Assembly (NCBI GenBank): GCA_023853785.1
Contig: JAJIRX010000077.1
Coordinates: 1-35,656, forward strand
Length of the DNA: 35,656 nt
From: Psilocybe azurescens
Taxonomy: Eukaryota; Basidiomycota; Agaricomycetes; Agaricales; Agrocybaceae
Reading direction: 5' to 3'
Position 1 is the stretch's first letter. Each line of letters begins with the position of its first letter. Positions 21,541 through 33,282 of the stretch are shown one piece after another. A program made the position numbers and the translations under genes. Under the pieces are notes generated by a model. That model had not been told where the DNA came from, did not search any database, and worked only from the letters and a program-made list of their open reading frames with translations.

Positions 21541-24500
21541 TTATGATAACGGGGAACGATTGAACTTGCTCCGGGGAACAACAATTAAGGGCTGGACTTG
21601 CTCCTGGAGACTAAGAATTAAAGATTCCGTGGATTCATCGTCCCAAAATTTAGCATAGGGCTCCGCGCTGTTAGATGCTATAGTCGATATGTGAGCCATT
21701 GATCTTTGCAGGTAGAAAAAACTGTACAGCTTTGACGTTGGGCATTTTTGATGACATAGATTCTCCCCGCAAAAGCTCTGCGTAATCGATGTCCGCTTGA
21801 GCTTCTAGACCTTTCACCAGATCGACTAAATCCTCGAATCTTCCTGTCAGAAGTAGCCGCTGGTAAAGGGAGGAGCAAAGGCCAAGGAGGGCCTCTACAT
21901 GACGATATGACGCAATGGGGGTCATGGACATGGAGGCTTCCTCGTAATAGCAAATAGCTTCGTCCAGGTCATCTCGTTGCTGATTTTGCAGGTATCTACT
22001 GAATAGAGCGTGTGCCAGCTTCAACAGGTAGGGAACCTGGCATCTCACCACAGTTGACGTTGAATAGATGCTCAACCTGGCACGCAGCATCGGTATTGTT
22101 TCAGGCAGGATAGGTTGAATCGGGAGGCTGCCGGCCTTTGACAATGACATCCTGACAGAGTGAATGACTTCATCGAGAGACACAAGCCTGTGAGGATGTC
22201 CTTCCAAATGGGCTTTCTGGGTTTGTCGTTCAGTAGTGTAGATCCTGGTCGTGGTGTAATTTCGAGGCTCCCTGAAGAAGTCCTGACCAAAAGGTTCTGC
22301 AAGGCGCCAACAATACTAAGTGAGGCTGTGGATGAGGACTGTAATTTGACATACTCTCGAAGTGTTAGCTTATTATCGACAATAAAGTCCTCCAGAAGTC
22401 TTGATTGAAGATGCTCGAGAAGGAGATAGCGATGCGTAGGCGAACGGTTAAATAGGTATTCCCCGACCGAGATTGTGCCATTTATCAATTCATGAACTGG
22501 AGATACCATTTCTGGATGTAGAATGCGCAAATCAAATCCTTTAGGCTCAAGATAGACCACGCCTGGAGAAAATAACCAATTTAGTGAACCAAGAAAGACA
22601 AGGACAAGCCTAACCGTCAGATATATAGATGTCGCTTGTTTCGCAGATTCTTGGTATAAGACGACTGCGGTCGGATAGCATTGAGACCTAGAAGACGACG
22701 AGTAAGTAGGATACTCTTGATGAGACAAAATCGAGAGAATGACATTTAATGGCGAGATGAAATACCAATCTCTGTCGCTGGTGATGGCAATCTTCGCCTC
22801 CGGTACCTGGAGTGCGTATAAAAATCATTGACATAGATGAATAAAGAAAAACATATACCGCTTTCAGTAGAAACTTGTTGATTAGCTTAGCAGGATGGAC
22901 GGTGGGCTATGCTCTTAATCAATATCAAGCTGGTAGATGCACTGATATAAACATTTCTATCACTCACAGGAGATGGGAGTGAATGATGTATAATAACATC
23001 CCCGGGTCTCGGACGGCAAAGGAACTGGGGTGATGTTGGCTATGTTGTGAGCCTTGTGCTCCCTTACTCGAATAAGAACTTGTTCTCTGAGGCTGGACGC
23101 GCGATTGCTCTGAGGTTCGCGAAGAATCGAGGGATACGTCATTGATTGGAGGTAAAGGAGGGTTCAAGGAGACATCGAGCCCAAGGCTACGATGAAGGTC
23201 TTGCCAAAGAGCATCGGAAAGTGTGACCGTAAGCGTTCGCAAGAAAAGACACTGATTCCGGAGTGGGAATGAGTCGTTTCACTTGTCAATTCGTCGGTCT
23301 CCTCTGGTCCGGGCCCTACTCTGACTTCAGCTGTACCACTGTGCTCCCAGCTGTACATGTCTCCTGGTACGTGTTGTCCATTCTCGCTGTGTCGGGCAAC
23401 ATAGTTCAAACGGAAGTTGGTCTGCTGGAAGAGGTTGTAGAAAGTCGCCATTCCCCAATAGGTAGTTTTGTCGCAGCCAACCACTACACGTAGGTCGCCG
23501 TTTTGAGCTTCGCGACCACAAGGACCATTCACAAACTTCTATACCAGCTCTCCGCATGGATCGCAACATGGTTGCGAAATTTAAAAATATTGTTGAGCTC
23601 CTCTTTGTAAGCGCCTTCGGGCATTGTTAAAATAGCGCCTTCCGAGGCCGACGATTCAAATGCCAGAACTCTACAATAGGGCCATCTCAATAAAGATGGA
23701 ATGTCGTTAGGCACGGAAATCTCACCTGCTTTCGGTATGACTGTGTTGAACCTTACTGACAGAGGAGCTTGCTAAATAGCTTCCGTTTGTAAATTCTTTG
23801 AATTCCCGAACGTCCCTTTGACTCAACGGTGGATCTATGGGAACAAATCCTTCGGGAAGCTCGTCGGAGTGGATGGGATCCGTGGCAGGAAGACATATAT
23901 TAAACAGAAAGTCGAAAGAACCATCGGGAGTGATAATACCAACATCACCAATGCCCACACCCTTCACCCGATAAGATGTTGGGAGGCGTATATTTGGCTG
24001 TGGTATCCACAGAGGATGACCTCGACCCTTCTGAAGGAGATGTTGCTCGTAAAGCTCGTTACTCTTCTGAAAGGGTTGGGTACCCGCTTCAAGTAGCCGA
24101 CGATGTTCATCTCCTGTAGTAGGTGGTCGAATAAGATGATCGTTTCTCGAATTCTCCTCAGGCGGCTAATCATTTGTTATTGCATACAAAAATAGAATTA
24201 GACTGGTTACACGCAAAATTTTTATAATGCGACTCACAATATCGGGCAATGGGCGATTTACTGGTGGATTTATGCGTTGGTCCTGATCACCCGCTTGGTA
24301 CCTTACACTCGTATTCCCGGAAGGTCCATCTTTTCACAGTGTATTAGCAAAATGGTAGCGTGGGTACAGGCCTTCTTACTGTTTATATTCACAGTGAGAG
24401 TTGCATGGGGTCCATGTTGCGCGGTAAAATTGCCACCATGAATTTGTGTATTTTGCGCCGATTCAAACATGGCAGCCGCAGCTCTTAAGACAACAAGGAG

Positions 24501-24721
24501 TTAGGCTTTCTGGACTGGACTGAACTCGACTAAAATTCGTACCTATTGCGCAATTGAATAGGTGCTGTTACGTTTCTCTTTCGTCTTCTCTCCACAGATA
24601 ATTGTTGAGCTGCCTCGGCTGGCATCGATAGATTGGGCGCTAGTCGTGAGTCTCGGTCAAAAAGACCCGAGAAACATCCAGCGTCATTGGTGGTTTTGAC
24701 TGATGATGTATTATTTCCCAT
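21541..24721 (-). CDS. conserved basidiomycete protein with TPR-like C-terminus, unknown function
   Basis: ATG at 24721 (MGNNTSSVKTT). Exons 24721-24543, 24483-24380, 24329-24238 and 24165-23726 join in frame without repair. They give SAQNTQIHGGNF, a motif seen at the start of many basidiomycete NLR-like proteins, then HPLWIPQPNIRLPTSYR, DGSFDFLFNICLP and DVREFKEFTNGSYLASSS. The next exon starts at 23670 (EGAILTMPEGAYKEEL; NGPCGREAQNGDLRVVVGCD). Later parts include HPAKLINKFLLKA, KIAITSDRDW, DGVVYLEPKGFDLRILHPE and the TPR-like LKLAHALFSRYLQ with DDLDEAICYYEEAS. At least three breaks (near 23537, 23270 and 22240) fit single missing bases. Unrepaired, the frame stops at 21671; with repair it probably reaches TAA at 21541 after YAKFWDDESTESL. 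I know no named domain for the central module. It may be the N-terminal half of the neighbouring NLR-like gene. Confidence 0.65.
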
Positions 24722-25151
24722 CCTAGAATACTCGGGAGAGGACTTGATGAATGCCTGGCAGGCGAAGGATGAAATATCCAAATGGAAGTTCGTGAAGATG
24801 GGTGACTGTAGAAATGGGTCAGCATATGCGTTTAGCCATCCTACGACGAGCCTTTAATAGCTGGCCTTTACCGCTTCCAATCCGACGAGTCGGAAAACGA
24901 GTAGATCGGTAATCGTGGAAAGTAGCTTTCTTTTGTTCAGGCAACTTTTTATACCAATCTCCAGCTATCATTGACCAGGTGTTGTTGCCTCATGCCGGGC
25001 ACGAGTTTAATAGTATGAAGGCAGTGACATTTTTATGTCAAGTATGCATGTGAGTAGGACAACCACACGGCGCACTACTTTATTGATTATTTCCCACGCT
25101 ACACAAATCTAACACGAATAATGATCGTTACTGGTCTCCACCTCTTTACCA
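24722..25151. other. divergent promoter region between the NLR-like locus and TAF13
   Basis: The genes start head to head here. No clear TATA box is seen. CCTTTAATAGC and other AT-rich spots occur but nothing decisive. Confidence 0.4.
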
Positions 25152-26076
25152 ATGTCTTATCCAGGCTACTCACCGACACCGCCGCCGCCAGGGACGGTGC
25201 CCCAGACGCCCACAGCCTACCCGTACGGCGCATACCACCCTCAGCATATGGCCACCCAACCACCCCAGGCGCGTACACATACCTGGCGCATACCAGGCCG
25301 GGGTCACCAGTTACGGCTGGTCATATCCATACAGCTACGTGCCACAGCACCATCCACAGGCGGCGGCCGCAGCGGCAGTTGCAGCAGTCCAGCACCAGCA
25401 GCACCAGCAGCAATTACTGCACCAGCAGCACCAGCAGCACCAGCAGCAACAGCAGCACCAGCAACAGCAGCAACAGCAGCCAATCGCGAGGCCGGCTCCG
25501 ACACCTGTTACGACGCATGTGCCTTACTCAGCGCCTACGCCTATACCGCAGCGCACGGCGACGTTTACGGCGTACACGCCCAGCTACGCTAGAGAGACTA
25601 CATCGACATTTAGCACCGGTGGAAGAGGCGGAAGGAGACAATCCAACTTGAAGGGACTCTTCACGAAAGAACGTACGTATGCGCGGGCTCAGGCTCTCTC
25701 AAACTAATCATTCATGGATATTACTTCAGTTAAAAATTTGATGTATGGCTTTGGAGATGACCGAAATCCCGCTATGGACACCGTGAACGTCATGGAGGAG
25801 ATCCTCATCGAATACATCACAGACATTGTACGTCTTTCTCTTTTATCCAACTATCACCGCGTTCTTACTCCTGCTCATCTTCCACTTTAGTGCCAGCAAG
25901 CCAACGGCCCTTCCAAGAAAGCTCGTCTCTCCATTGACGACCTCCGACGGGCTTTATCCCGTCCAGCCGACGCCAAAAAGCTTGCAAGAATGGAGGAGCT
26001 TCTCTTCATGCAAGAGGACATCAAACGAGCCAGAGCCCAGTTTGATGACGACATTCAGAATCCAAAAGCCATCTAG
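25152..26076 (+). CDS. TAF13: TFIID subunit TAF13
   Basis: TAF13 is a histone-fold subunit of the general transcription factor TFIID and pairs with TAF11. Exons: 25152-25672, 25730-25827 and 25891-26076. The start gives MSYPGYSPTPPPPGTVPQ, followed by a Tyr/Pro-rich and then a Gln/His-rich disordered arm. The histone fold begins KGLFTKEL, then NLMYGFGDDRNP, DTVNVMEEILIEYITDI, LSIDDLRRALSRPADAKKL, ARMEELLFMQEDIKRAR, ending QNPKAI. The fold is intact. The N-terminal arm changes frame twice. One extra C in CCCC at 25263-25266 and one in CC at 25282-25283 give a smooth reading with PGAY repeats, and exon 1 then has the phase required by its intron. The low-complexity arm is far longer than the budding-yeast N-terminus, as is common in basidiomycetes. 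Confidence 0.92.
25392..25483 (+). repeat. CAG/CAC/CAA trinucleotide tract encoding Gln/His
   Basis: Runs of CAGCAC and CAGCAA encode a poly-Gln/His stretch in the TAF13 arm. The other two frames give poly-Ser and poly-Ala ORFs that are not real. Confidence 0.85.
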
Positions 26077-26751
26077 TTTTCTCAGTCAGGACCTCTACGA
26101 CCCCAACACTGCCAATTCCCGAGACATGTAGATCGCTCAACTTACGCAACAATGTCACCACTTACGATATTGTCGAAAGGGTATACCTTCCGAATGCAAA
26201 CCCCGCACCGCAGACGATATCTGGAATACATGAGGATGCTCCCTTCTTTTGCCCTTCGCCTCTCATCAATGACACTGCGCCTTGCTTCGTGTTGAACAAG
26301 CATATGTCGAATCAGGCATGTGTTCGCCTCCAGGCTCCGCTCTCAATGGCTTTTGGACCATCGAAACAAAACGAGGGGCTTGCAACATGGCAAATCTAAT
26401 CTCATTTGTGTTCTTCCCATGCGGCACTCCAACCAATGCCTGCTAATCGTACATTACATACAATCACGTTCTCAAGATCCTTAGGATTGTTACCACCACT
26501 ACATCCTCTATACTTGTATCATACAATACACATGCCGACACCTCTCCCAGTACCATATATATACTTCCATAAAATAGAAATAGCTGACAGCTTAGAGCTG
26601 GTCACCATGTACAATTTTCTTGTTGGCCTGTAGGCATCAATTCGCGAAAAATGGGATGTTTAATGCCCATAAGTTCCAACATCCCAGCCTTTGTGCCATA
26701 TCACGCCTGTGACTGCAGACGTTTTTTGTTGCGTCCTTTCCGCTCACTCTT
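26077..26751. other. convergent 3' region of TAF13 and the RRM gene
   Basis: Contains the probable 3' UTRs. No other coding or structural feature is supported. Confidence 0.5.
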
Positions 26752-27848
26752 TCATTCTTCCATAGCATTATTACCATCGCTTTTGGCATCTTCCTCTTCT
26801 TCTGCTATTGGCTGTGCATGACGACCTTGAACACCTAGAAAGGATGACGATTAAGCCATACAAGTTAAAGCAACAAAAACTCCATAATACGAACCTCCAG
26901 ATTGCGCTAGAGGCTTGACATGCTCCTTCAACCATTCTTCGGATTCCCAAACTAAGAAAGAGAGAGAAAGAGAGAGAAGAAGAGGGAGATTATCAACATC
27001 AATGTCGCATCACAAAGCAGAACACAACCGAAAACGACGAAAAAGACGAAAAAGACAAGGACATACTAGCTCTGTTCCCACTCAGATTCGCAGCGGCTGT
27101 TTTCATAGGGCGCGCGAGGTTCACTTTCAGCACGCGGCCTTTGAGCTCGTTCATGTCCATGTTGTCGATCGCGTCTTGAGCGTCGGCGGAGGATGTATAG
27201 GTGACAAATGCGAACCCTCGATGTTTTGGGGCTGGTTTTGGAATGGAATAGAATCGTCGAGACGTGAAGATGGTATTGGAGGTGTTAATGGTGAGATAGA
27301 GATGGAATGGGCGGTAGATGGATATATGCGCGGTTTATGGGTTGAATAGAAGAGGGACGACGAGAATGCATGTATGCGCGTTTTTATGATGCCAGGATGA
27401 ATATGACGGTGTAACGATGTCATATCAGCAATAATGAGGAAAATGAGCAGAGAAGGCTCTACGTACCGCTTGGACTGGGGTTTTGATGTTGGTTAGCAGG
27501 TGGTGGGATTTGGACCTCCAGGATATCGCCTGCACCGTCACCGTAGAGGATCGACGGAATGTATGCGACGCGTGGGCGATACGACATTTCAATTTGCCAA
27601 TGAGATGGACGAAGCGGAACACCAAACCAGAAAAAAGGGATGAAACCAGCGAAAAGAGCAAAAGAAACACCGAAAACGAGAACATAGAACAGGGGCGGAA
27701 AGCAAAATGAGCAAGTTGTCTTTGAGCAACCAAGAGAACAAAGAAACGCACCAAACGTTGAAAAGCTTTCGTATAGCGCTGTTTCATCAGTATCATCGCT
27801 TATCCCACCCACGAACACCGTTTTCTTCGATTTAGTGCCTTCTTCCAT
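26752..27848 (-). CDS. RRM protein, cyclophilin-33 (PPIE) type, without cyclophilin domain
   Basis: Five exons join perfectly (27848-27752, 27529-27467, 27231-27067, 26951-26895, 26834-26752; 465 nt) to give 154 residues. The RNA recognition motif has RNP2 TVFVGGI at residues 10-16 and RNP1 HRGFAFVTY after the second intron junction, then DAIDNMDMNELKGRVLKVNL. The tail SEEWLKEHVKPL and an acidic end (AEEEEDAKSDG) close the protein. The RRM most resembles that of CYP33/PPIE, a nuclear RNA-binding cyclophilin of the spliceosome. Here the peptidyl-prolyl isomerase domain is absent and a stop follows the tail. The intron before exon 4 has a strong CT tract. It is a sound gene with no break. Confidence 0.88.
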
Positions 27849-28456
27849 CGTTCGTTTCTGTGATCGGAGCCCTGAGATGCGATTTGGTATTTAAGTTGGA
27901 AGTGTGATTCAGAGTGTCGTCAGCGATTTCTACGCTATATGATATATATATGAGTCCGTTATGCAGGTGAAGAGAGGAGAGTCCTGGTCGTGTCGTGGTC
28001 GTGGTTATAATGGATTACCGTTCCATTCCCGAAAAGGAATTAGTTTCCAACCTCGGTCAGCGCCGATTTTGGCACACTCGGCTTCTTGTCGGCATTCACA
28101 AGGCGCCCCCAATGACCTTCGAGTATCAAAGGAAGCTAGTGAGCGGTAGAATGGACCCAGTCTAGAGACTGGGGTTATTTGTCTTCATTTTTTCAGACCT
28201 GTAATGAGCAAGTAGTCGTCAAGACTTCCAGTTTCCCACCAGCGGGGGCCGATGGGCGCTTCTTTAGTCGCGTGAGCAAACGAGTAATATTAAATTAGAC
28301 AGCAGTTCCATCATAATCTACGGTATCCATTGACGATATGCATTTGCGAGATTCTGCGATACCCTGCGATACCTCTGAGTTTTGTTGCAGGTATATTACG
28401 TTATTGGTTGTGTAGCGGGGTCACCAACAAAGACACCGGCTTGATTACAGCAATAG
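27849..28456. other. upstream region of the RRM gene, no gene recognised
   Basis: A TATATATATGAG stretch on the plus strand near 27942 could serve as a promoter element. No supported ORF was found. Confidence 0.4.
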
Positions 28457-28990
28457 TTACGTTGTTTTAATTAAATTATTGATAGTCTCATGATGACGAA
28501 CCTCACGGCTTCGTATCCAGCCCTCTGGTAAGCACGTAACAAAACGCGTTGCGACTGCCATCCTCTGGGGTAAATGCAAGCGTTGGAGACCTTTGAATTG
28601 CTCTTGAGTGCTTTTCTCAACAGTTCTGAGTCCTTGATTCAAAGAATCCGCCACAAGGACCCGGGACCATGACATAATTGATGAGATTTTCGGCCTTTGC
28701 CTATTGGTTTTGGGTCGAAGCGTATCAATACGTCTCAGGTACTTACATCACCTTCCATTTCAATATTTAAATAGTGTTTGAACTCTTTGCTGGAACTCCA
28801 TGTGGAATTTCGCCGCTAACAGGCCAAAACCATCTTTCCTCTTAGCCTGCTCATAGTGTTCCATCGTTCGCAAGATGTCGGGGAATGGGTTTGCCATGAC
28901 TCTTGGGCGCTCCAAATGGTGCGTGGAATGAGCGCGATCCCGGTGGGTAATACGCTGTCCATTTAAGCATTGTATAGCATGTCTAACCAC
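28457..28990 (-). CDS. two unidentified ORFs, possibly exons of one small gene
   Basis: 28990-28760 encodes ANPFPDILRTMEHYEQAKR and 28675-28457 encodes VEKSTQEQFKGLQRLHL. Both have protein-like composition, and the gap could hold an intron (a GT near 28756 and several AGs). No family is recognised and no ATG start is certain: the first ORF opens at a GTG, with an ATG 12 bases further in. The upstream end touches the start of the DUF6533 gene on the other strand. This may be chance. Confidence 0.25.
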
Positions 28991-28994
28991 CGGA

Positions 28995-30578
28995 ATGAAT
29001 CTCGCTAGTACTCAAACTGTGAGCACCGTCGACTGGTGTCTTAGTGAGAGCTGAAGATTCACTTACGTTTCCCATCTGGCGCATAGACGCCGCCACCGCT
29101 ATGTATTCATACGACTGGGCCATCACGTTGGATATGGAGGTTAATCTCGTTTGGCTGAAGAAGTGGAACGCCATCAAAGCCATCTACCTTTTTCAACGAT
29201 ATGCTGTTGTTATTGATGCCTGCATTATGGCGATCTACCGTGAGTCTCATGAGCAATATATCACTTGAAGATATGCAGGACTGAATTACCCCAGGACAAA
29301 CGGGCAGTAACATGACAGATACCAAGTGTAACCGAGTAAAGGTAATTGTTGCCGGTGAGTTTGACAGACTAGAGGCAATTACATAGCTGACCCTCCACAA
29401 AAGTTACAATGGCTCTGGGGACTCTAACATCAGAAAGTGAGTGATGTCGATAAAAATTCGATCCTATACTTATTATGGGGGCAACGTTATGGCAGTGATC
29501 CTCACCGCGCGTGTATGGGCTATATGGAACCGCAATAGAGGCCTTTTGATCTTTCTGTGTTCGATGGCCGTTGTGCTATGGACCCCAGGTATCGTATCGC
29601 TTTGCTTATTCTTTATCGAAACTAAATGTGCGTCCAGACAAAGTTCCTCATTTTCCGATAGTTTATTGACATTGTAGCCAACCCACCGCCCTTCCATTTC
29701 TGCTTTAGACTCGCCAAAACCCCTTTATCGAGGATATAAGGGGTGTTTCCCAATAAGAACATCAAAACGCATCATTTGGTGGTGGGCCGCCCTGTGTACT
29801 TGGGATTTCTGTAAGCTTTATCGATTGATGTGCCCCAGCGCTTAACCTCCAATTTGTTCCACTATAGTATGCATGGTATTGGTTTTAAACCTGCTCTACA
29901 ATTTTGTATGATCATTTCTAAGGTCAAGTTAGTATAGCAAGTTGAAATCTCTTTCTCTCTCGTTCAGGTCGGTCAGGCATGTCCTCCAGAATGCCAATGT
30001 CGCATGTCGTATATCGCGATGGTTGTATTTTCTTTAGATATCACGATATCGATTGAAACTAATGCTGTTTGATTCATAGGCATTCTTTTCTATGTCTGTC
30101 TTTTCGGTGAGTTTGCCATTTCTCTGCCCGGTCAAGCCTAATAACAAACGGATAAACCTCTAGTATGTTCGTTATTCAATGTTCTTTCTTATAAGATATT
30201 TCCCGTATGTGCCAACAACAAATACATTATAGTAGTAATAGGCTCCTACTAAACATAGTCCCATTCTAGACCCCTTTCCGAGTCATGGGTACATCGTAAG
30301 TTCCGCGTTATAAACTCTAACACCAACCTATTTGAAACCTCTCCTGACGGACGCTACGAGGATCTAGACTATCACGCTGCTTGCACTCAATGCTAGCAAG
30401 CCGCGCGCTCCTCCAAATGCGCGAACAGCACCAGCTTCAAAATCAAGACGGTCACAGAGAATTCTGCCCGAGTGCGGTGCACCTAGAAACAATCTCTAAT
30501 ACCGTACCACCAGCAGATCCAATCGAGGTTTCGGAGCACATACCTAGTAATAGTAGAGCAGAAGTTGGAAGCATCTAA
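28995..30578 (+). CDS. DUF6533 seven-helix membrane protein
   Basis: DUF6533 proteins are a large mushroom family of GPCR-like membrane proteins of unknown ligand. Probable exons: 28995-29018, 29087-29239, 29295-29354, 29404-29436, 29496-29637, 29709-29810, 29868-29905, 29968-30021, 30080-30106, 30164-30204, 30270-30295 and 30368-30578. The N-terminal signature YSYDWAITLDMEVNLVW is followed by TSEMILTARVWAIWNRNR, SPKPLYRG, HVVYRDGILFYVCLF and the closing HSMLASRALLQMRE. A hydrophilic tail ends EVGSI. Two junctions need one extra base each (AAA at 29014-29016 and TTTT at 29902-29905); all others join in phase. Many exons are only 24-60 nt, so automatic prediction will probably fail here. Confidence 0.85.
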
Positions 30579-31801
30579 AATTGTTGTATTTTTATATTTA
30601 TTTATTTATGTGCGAGCTGTAGTATTATGGGCAGCGTGGCTCAGGCATATGTGGCTCGAATGCAAAGACTGTCCATCTCTGCTTTGCCACCACATTGGAT
30701 TTTCCTGAAGCAACGTAAGATGTTTTGAACAGTCCCGAACTCAAAAACTAAAGAATAAATAAAAAGACAAAACTACAACATCAAGGTGCACTCGAGAGCA
30801 GTCAACGAATTTCGTACTGTACAATGTATTTCTACATACTAAATATTCCTGGAATTCACAGCCAGGCGGATGAAGAGGCAAAATAACGAAGATCGAAAGG
30901 AGAGAAGGAAGAAGTAGAAAATGAAGAGGCGCACGACACGGACTATCAGACAATAGATAAGAAAGAGAAGGGTTGTATACTATGTTTTGAAGTCAATTAT
31001 GGCTCGAAAATGGGGAGATGCTCTGAGGCATAGAAACCAAAAAGTAAACCCACACATCTTCAAGCCACGATTGAAGTCAAAGGATATAGAGGGAGGGAAG
31101 GACAATACTTAAATAAAAAAAGCACTAAAGCGCAATCAAAACGCGATCACAAAAAGAAAGAACAAAAGAAAAGAAATCCCAACCACCAAAATCGAAAAAG
31201 AGAAACACTCAGAAAAAAACCGCACTACCAAATATAACAACATAAATGAGTAAGAGCAAAATATTTCCGAAGGTCATTTGACATGCCGACAAGTAGGTCC
31301 AAATACCAACTTTTACGCAATAGTATCGGGCCCAGTTGAAGGTCAAAAGCCAGCGGACACCCCTTTTTCGAAGAAGGTTTGTGTAGTAAAGGACTTGAAA
31401 AGAAATAGGAGCAAATCAACAAGGCGCGCGGAAAAAGTCAAAGAATGTTCGAAGAAAACGTTACAATATATCAATGGATGTGAGAAGAACTGGTGGCAAA
31501 ATCCATTTGTTGTTGGGACTTGGAGGAAAAGGATGGAAGTCGTGCCTATCATGTGTGTTGATTGACTGAGAAAACGAGGGAGTTTTCCAAAAATGCTTCC
31601 CGTTCAACCTGACAATGACGAGAATAAGGATGATGAAAACAAAAAGCATGATTGAAAGACGACGACGACGACAATGGATGAACAAATGGACAGAGACAAG
31701 CTATTAAAGTAAAAAATATGATATGAGAATTACCCTTCTTATATTAACTCATATAGGCATAGGACACACCGTGAGGACAAGCAAATTGGAAAATCGCAGG
31801 C
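30579..31801. other. long intergenic/3' region, A-rich
   Basis: More than 1 kb between convergent 3' ends. A-rich plus-strand sequence (T-rich on minus) and a (GAC)5-like tract near 31658 are visible. Short ORFs are lysine-rich and unconvincing. It may hold a long 3' UTR of the Zn2Cys6 gene. Confidence 0.5.
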
Positions 31802-33282
31802 TCAAGCGGATTTGTCATTGTCGTCACTGCTACTATCGCTGCTATCGCCACTGCTGAGAAGGTGTTCAGCAGCAGGAGAAGCAGCAGCAGCAGCTATTGC
31901 TGCAGGAGGATAATAACAGAGGTGGCATGGGCGTCGCTGGACTCGTTATCCTTGTCGTTGTCGTTGTCGCTGATAGAAGCTGCAGTAGGTGCGGCCACGG
32001 CAGCAGCAGCAATGACCGGAGGAGGACTTCGGTGCCGTTGCTATTGCCGCTGATCCCGGACTTGGACTTCTTCGGTTTGGGCTCGCTGCCTTTCGAGGCC
32101 CTAGGGCGCTTCCTAGAAGTGCCATTGGTCTCTAATCCGTTGCGCTCGACAGCGGGTGGCGCATCATCGGCCTTGCGCGCGGTGTCGGAAGGATTGACGG
32201 TCTGCGGAGGCGTAGGCTCCGTTGGCCCACCTGGCGCGACCGGGGGCTGCGCCTGAGCTGGTGGTGGAGCTGTGGAGGGCGGCGGAGCTCCCGGGGGTAC
32301 ATAGGAGGATAATGTGGGAACGGAGGGTAGGAACCCGGATGAATGTAATACGGCATAGGGTGAGGTGGGGAGCCATCTGGACCAGGTTGGCCCTCGTGAG
32401 GGTGAGGCATAAATCCAGGTGGAGGATAATAGACGGGGTAATATCCTTCCGGTGCATATTGGGCCACAGCATGAATAGCGGCAGCGGCAGTGGACGCTGA
32501 AGGTGGTTGCGAACCAGCAGGCCAGTCACCTAGTTCAATATTTAGTGAATATTTCGAAGCAGCAGAAAGCACACACCATTGAAGCTGGCGCCGTCTGACT
32601 CGCCCTTCGTCTTACGTTTGTACGGTCCACGTTTAATGCCTTTCTTCCTTTCCTTCCTCTGCCCGTCAACACACGAGTCTGAGATTCCGTACTTGACGCA
32701 TCGTTCACAAGGACGACTTTCGTCGCAGCGCTTGCACGCCCCGGCACAATTAGTGCACTGTTGATTAGGATCTGTCAGTGAGGTCACGCCATCGAGATAC
32801 GTGGATCATATTTACAGCCATCTTGACTTGTTTACGCTTTGCACGCAGAGCAGGCGGAGAAGCCGAACTAGCTGGAGGAGCACCAAAGGCTACGTGAGAA
32901 ATGAGCGGGGATAGGACGAAGATAGCAGAATCAACACACCTTGAGCCTGGGGATGAGGAGGGTAGGCGTACACGACGCCTGGGGGCAATCCAATCATGTA
33001 TGGACCAGGTGGGCCTCCATTGGGCGCCCCTCAGGATGACTGCCGTCTGGCGGGGAGGCGGGTATGCGAAAAAGGGAGGCATGTATGCCCCCAGCGGCAC
33101 CTGGTGGTGGATAGGGACCGTTATATGGCTGGTGTGGGTAAGGAACAATAGTTGGAGGAGGATAAGGGTGCTCCTGAGTCGCAGGAGCTGCCTTTGGTGG
33201 CTCTGTCATCGTTGTTGACGACGAGTAAAAATTGCTGTGTTCGATGGAGGGCGGTGTGGGCGGCGTTGTCGAGTACTGACAT
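31802..33282 (-). CDS. Zn2Cys6 transcription factor with Pro/Tyr-rich flanks
   Basis: Fungal binuclear zinc-cluster regulator, presumably nuclear. Target genes are unknown. Exons: 33282-32940, 32889-32816, 32757-32577 and 32529-31802. The cluster CTNCAGACKRC...CERC...C follows C-x2-C-x6-C-x5-C-x2-C-x8-C, with the basic tail RKERKKGIKRGPYKRK. N-terminal PPTIVPYPHQPYNGPYPPP and C-terminal GYYPVYYPPPGFMPHPHEG arms are Pro/Tyr-rich; the end is Ala-rich and then acidic (SSGDSSDSSSDDNDK). The frame breaks repeatedly. In exon 4 one missing base at each of 32293-32297, 32024-32025 and 31915-31916 restores a frame to TGA at 31802 and makes the length fit. In exon 1, breaks occur at 33052-33055, 33027-33030 and near 33085, and the first codons are uncertain; an alternative ATG lies at 33209. 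The zinc-cluster exon itself is intact. Confidence 0.88.

Noticed and set aside
25121..25651. Poly-Ser/Thr ORF of 176 residues
   Set aside because: It is another frame of the TAF13 CAG-rich tract; the histone fold lies in the TAF13 frame.
26915..27349. Plus-strand ORF rich in Arg/Lys
   Set aside because: It is antisense to exons 3-4 and the CT-rich intron of the RRM gene.
32222..32500. Plus-strand Arg-rich ORF and other plus-strand ORFs in 31.8-33.2 kb
   Set aside because: They are antisense shadows of the Zn2Cys6 gene, whose zinc cluster and splice sites are clear on the minus strand.
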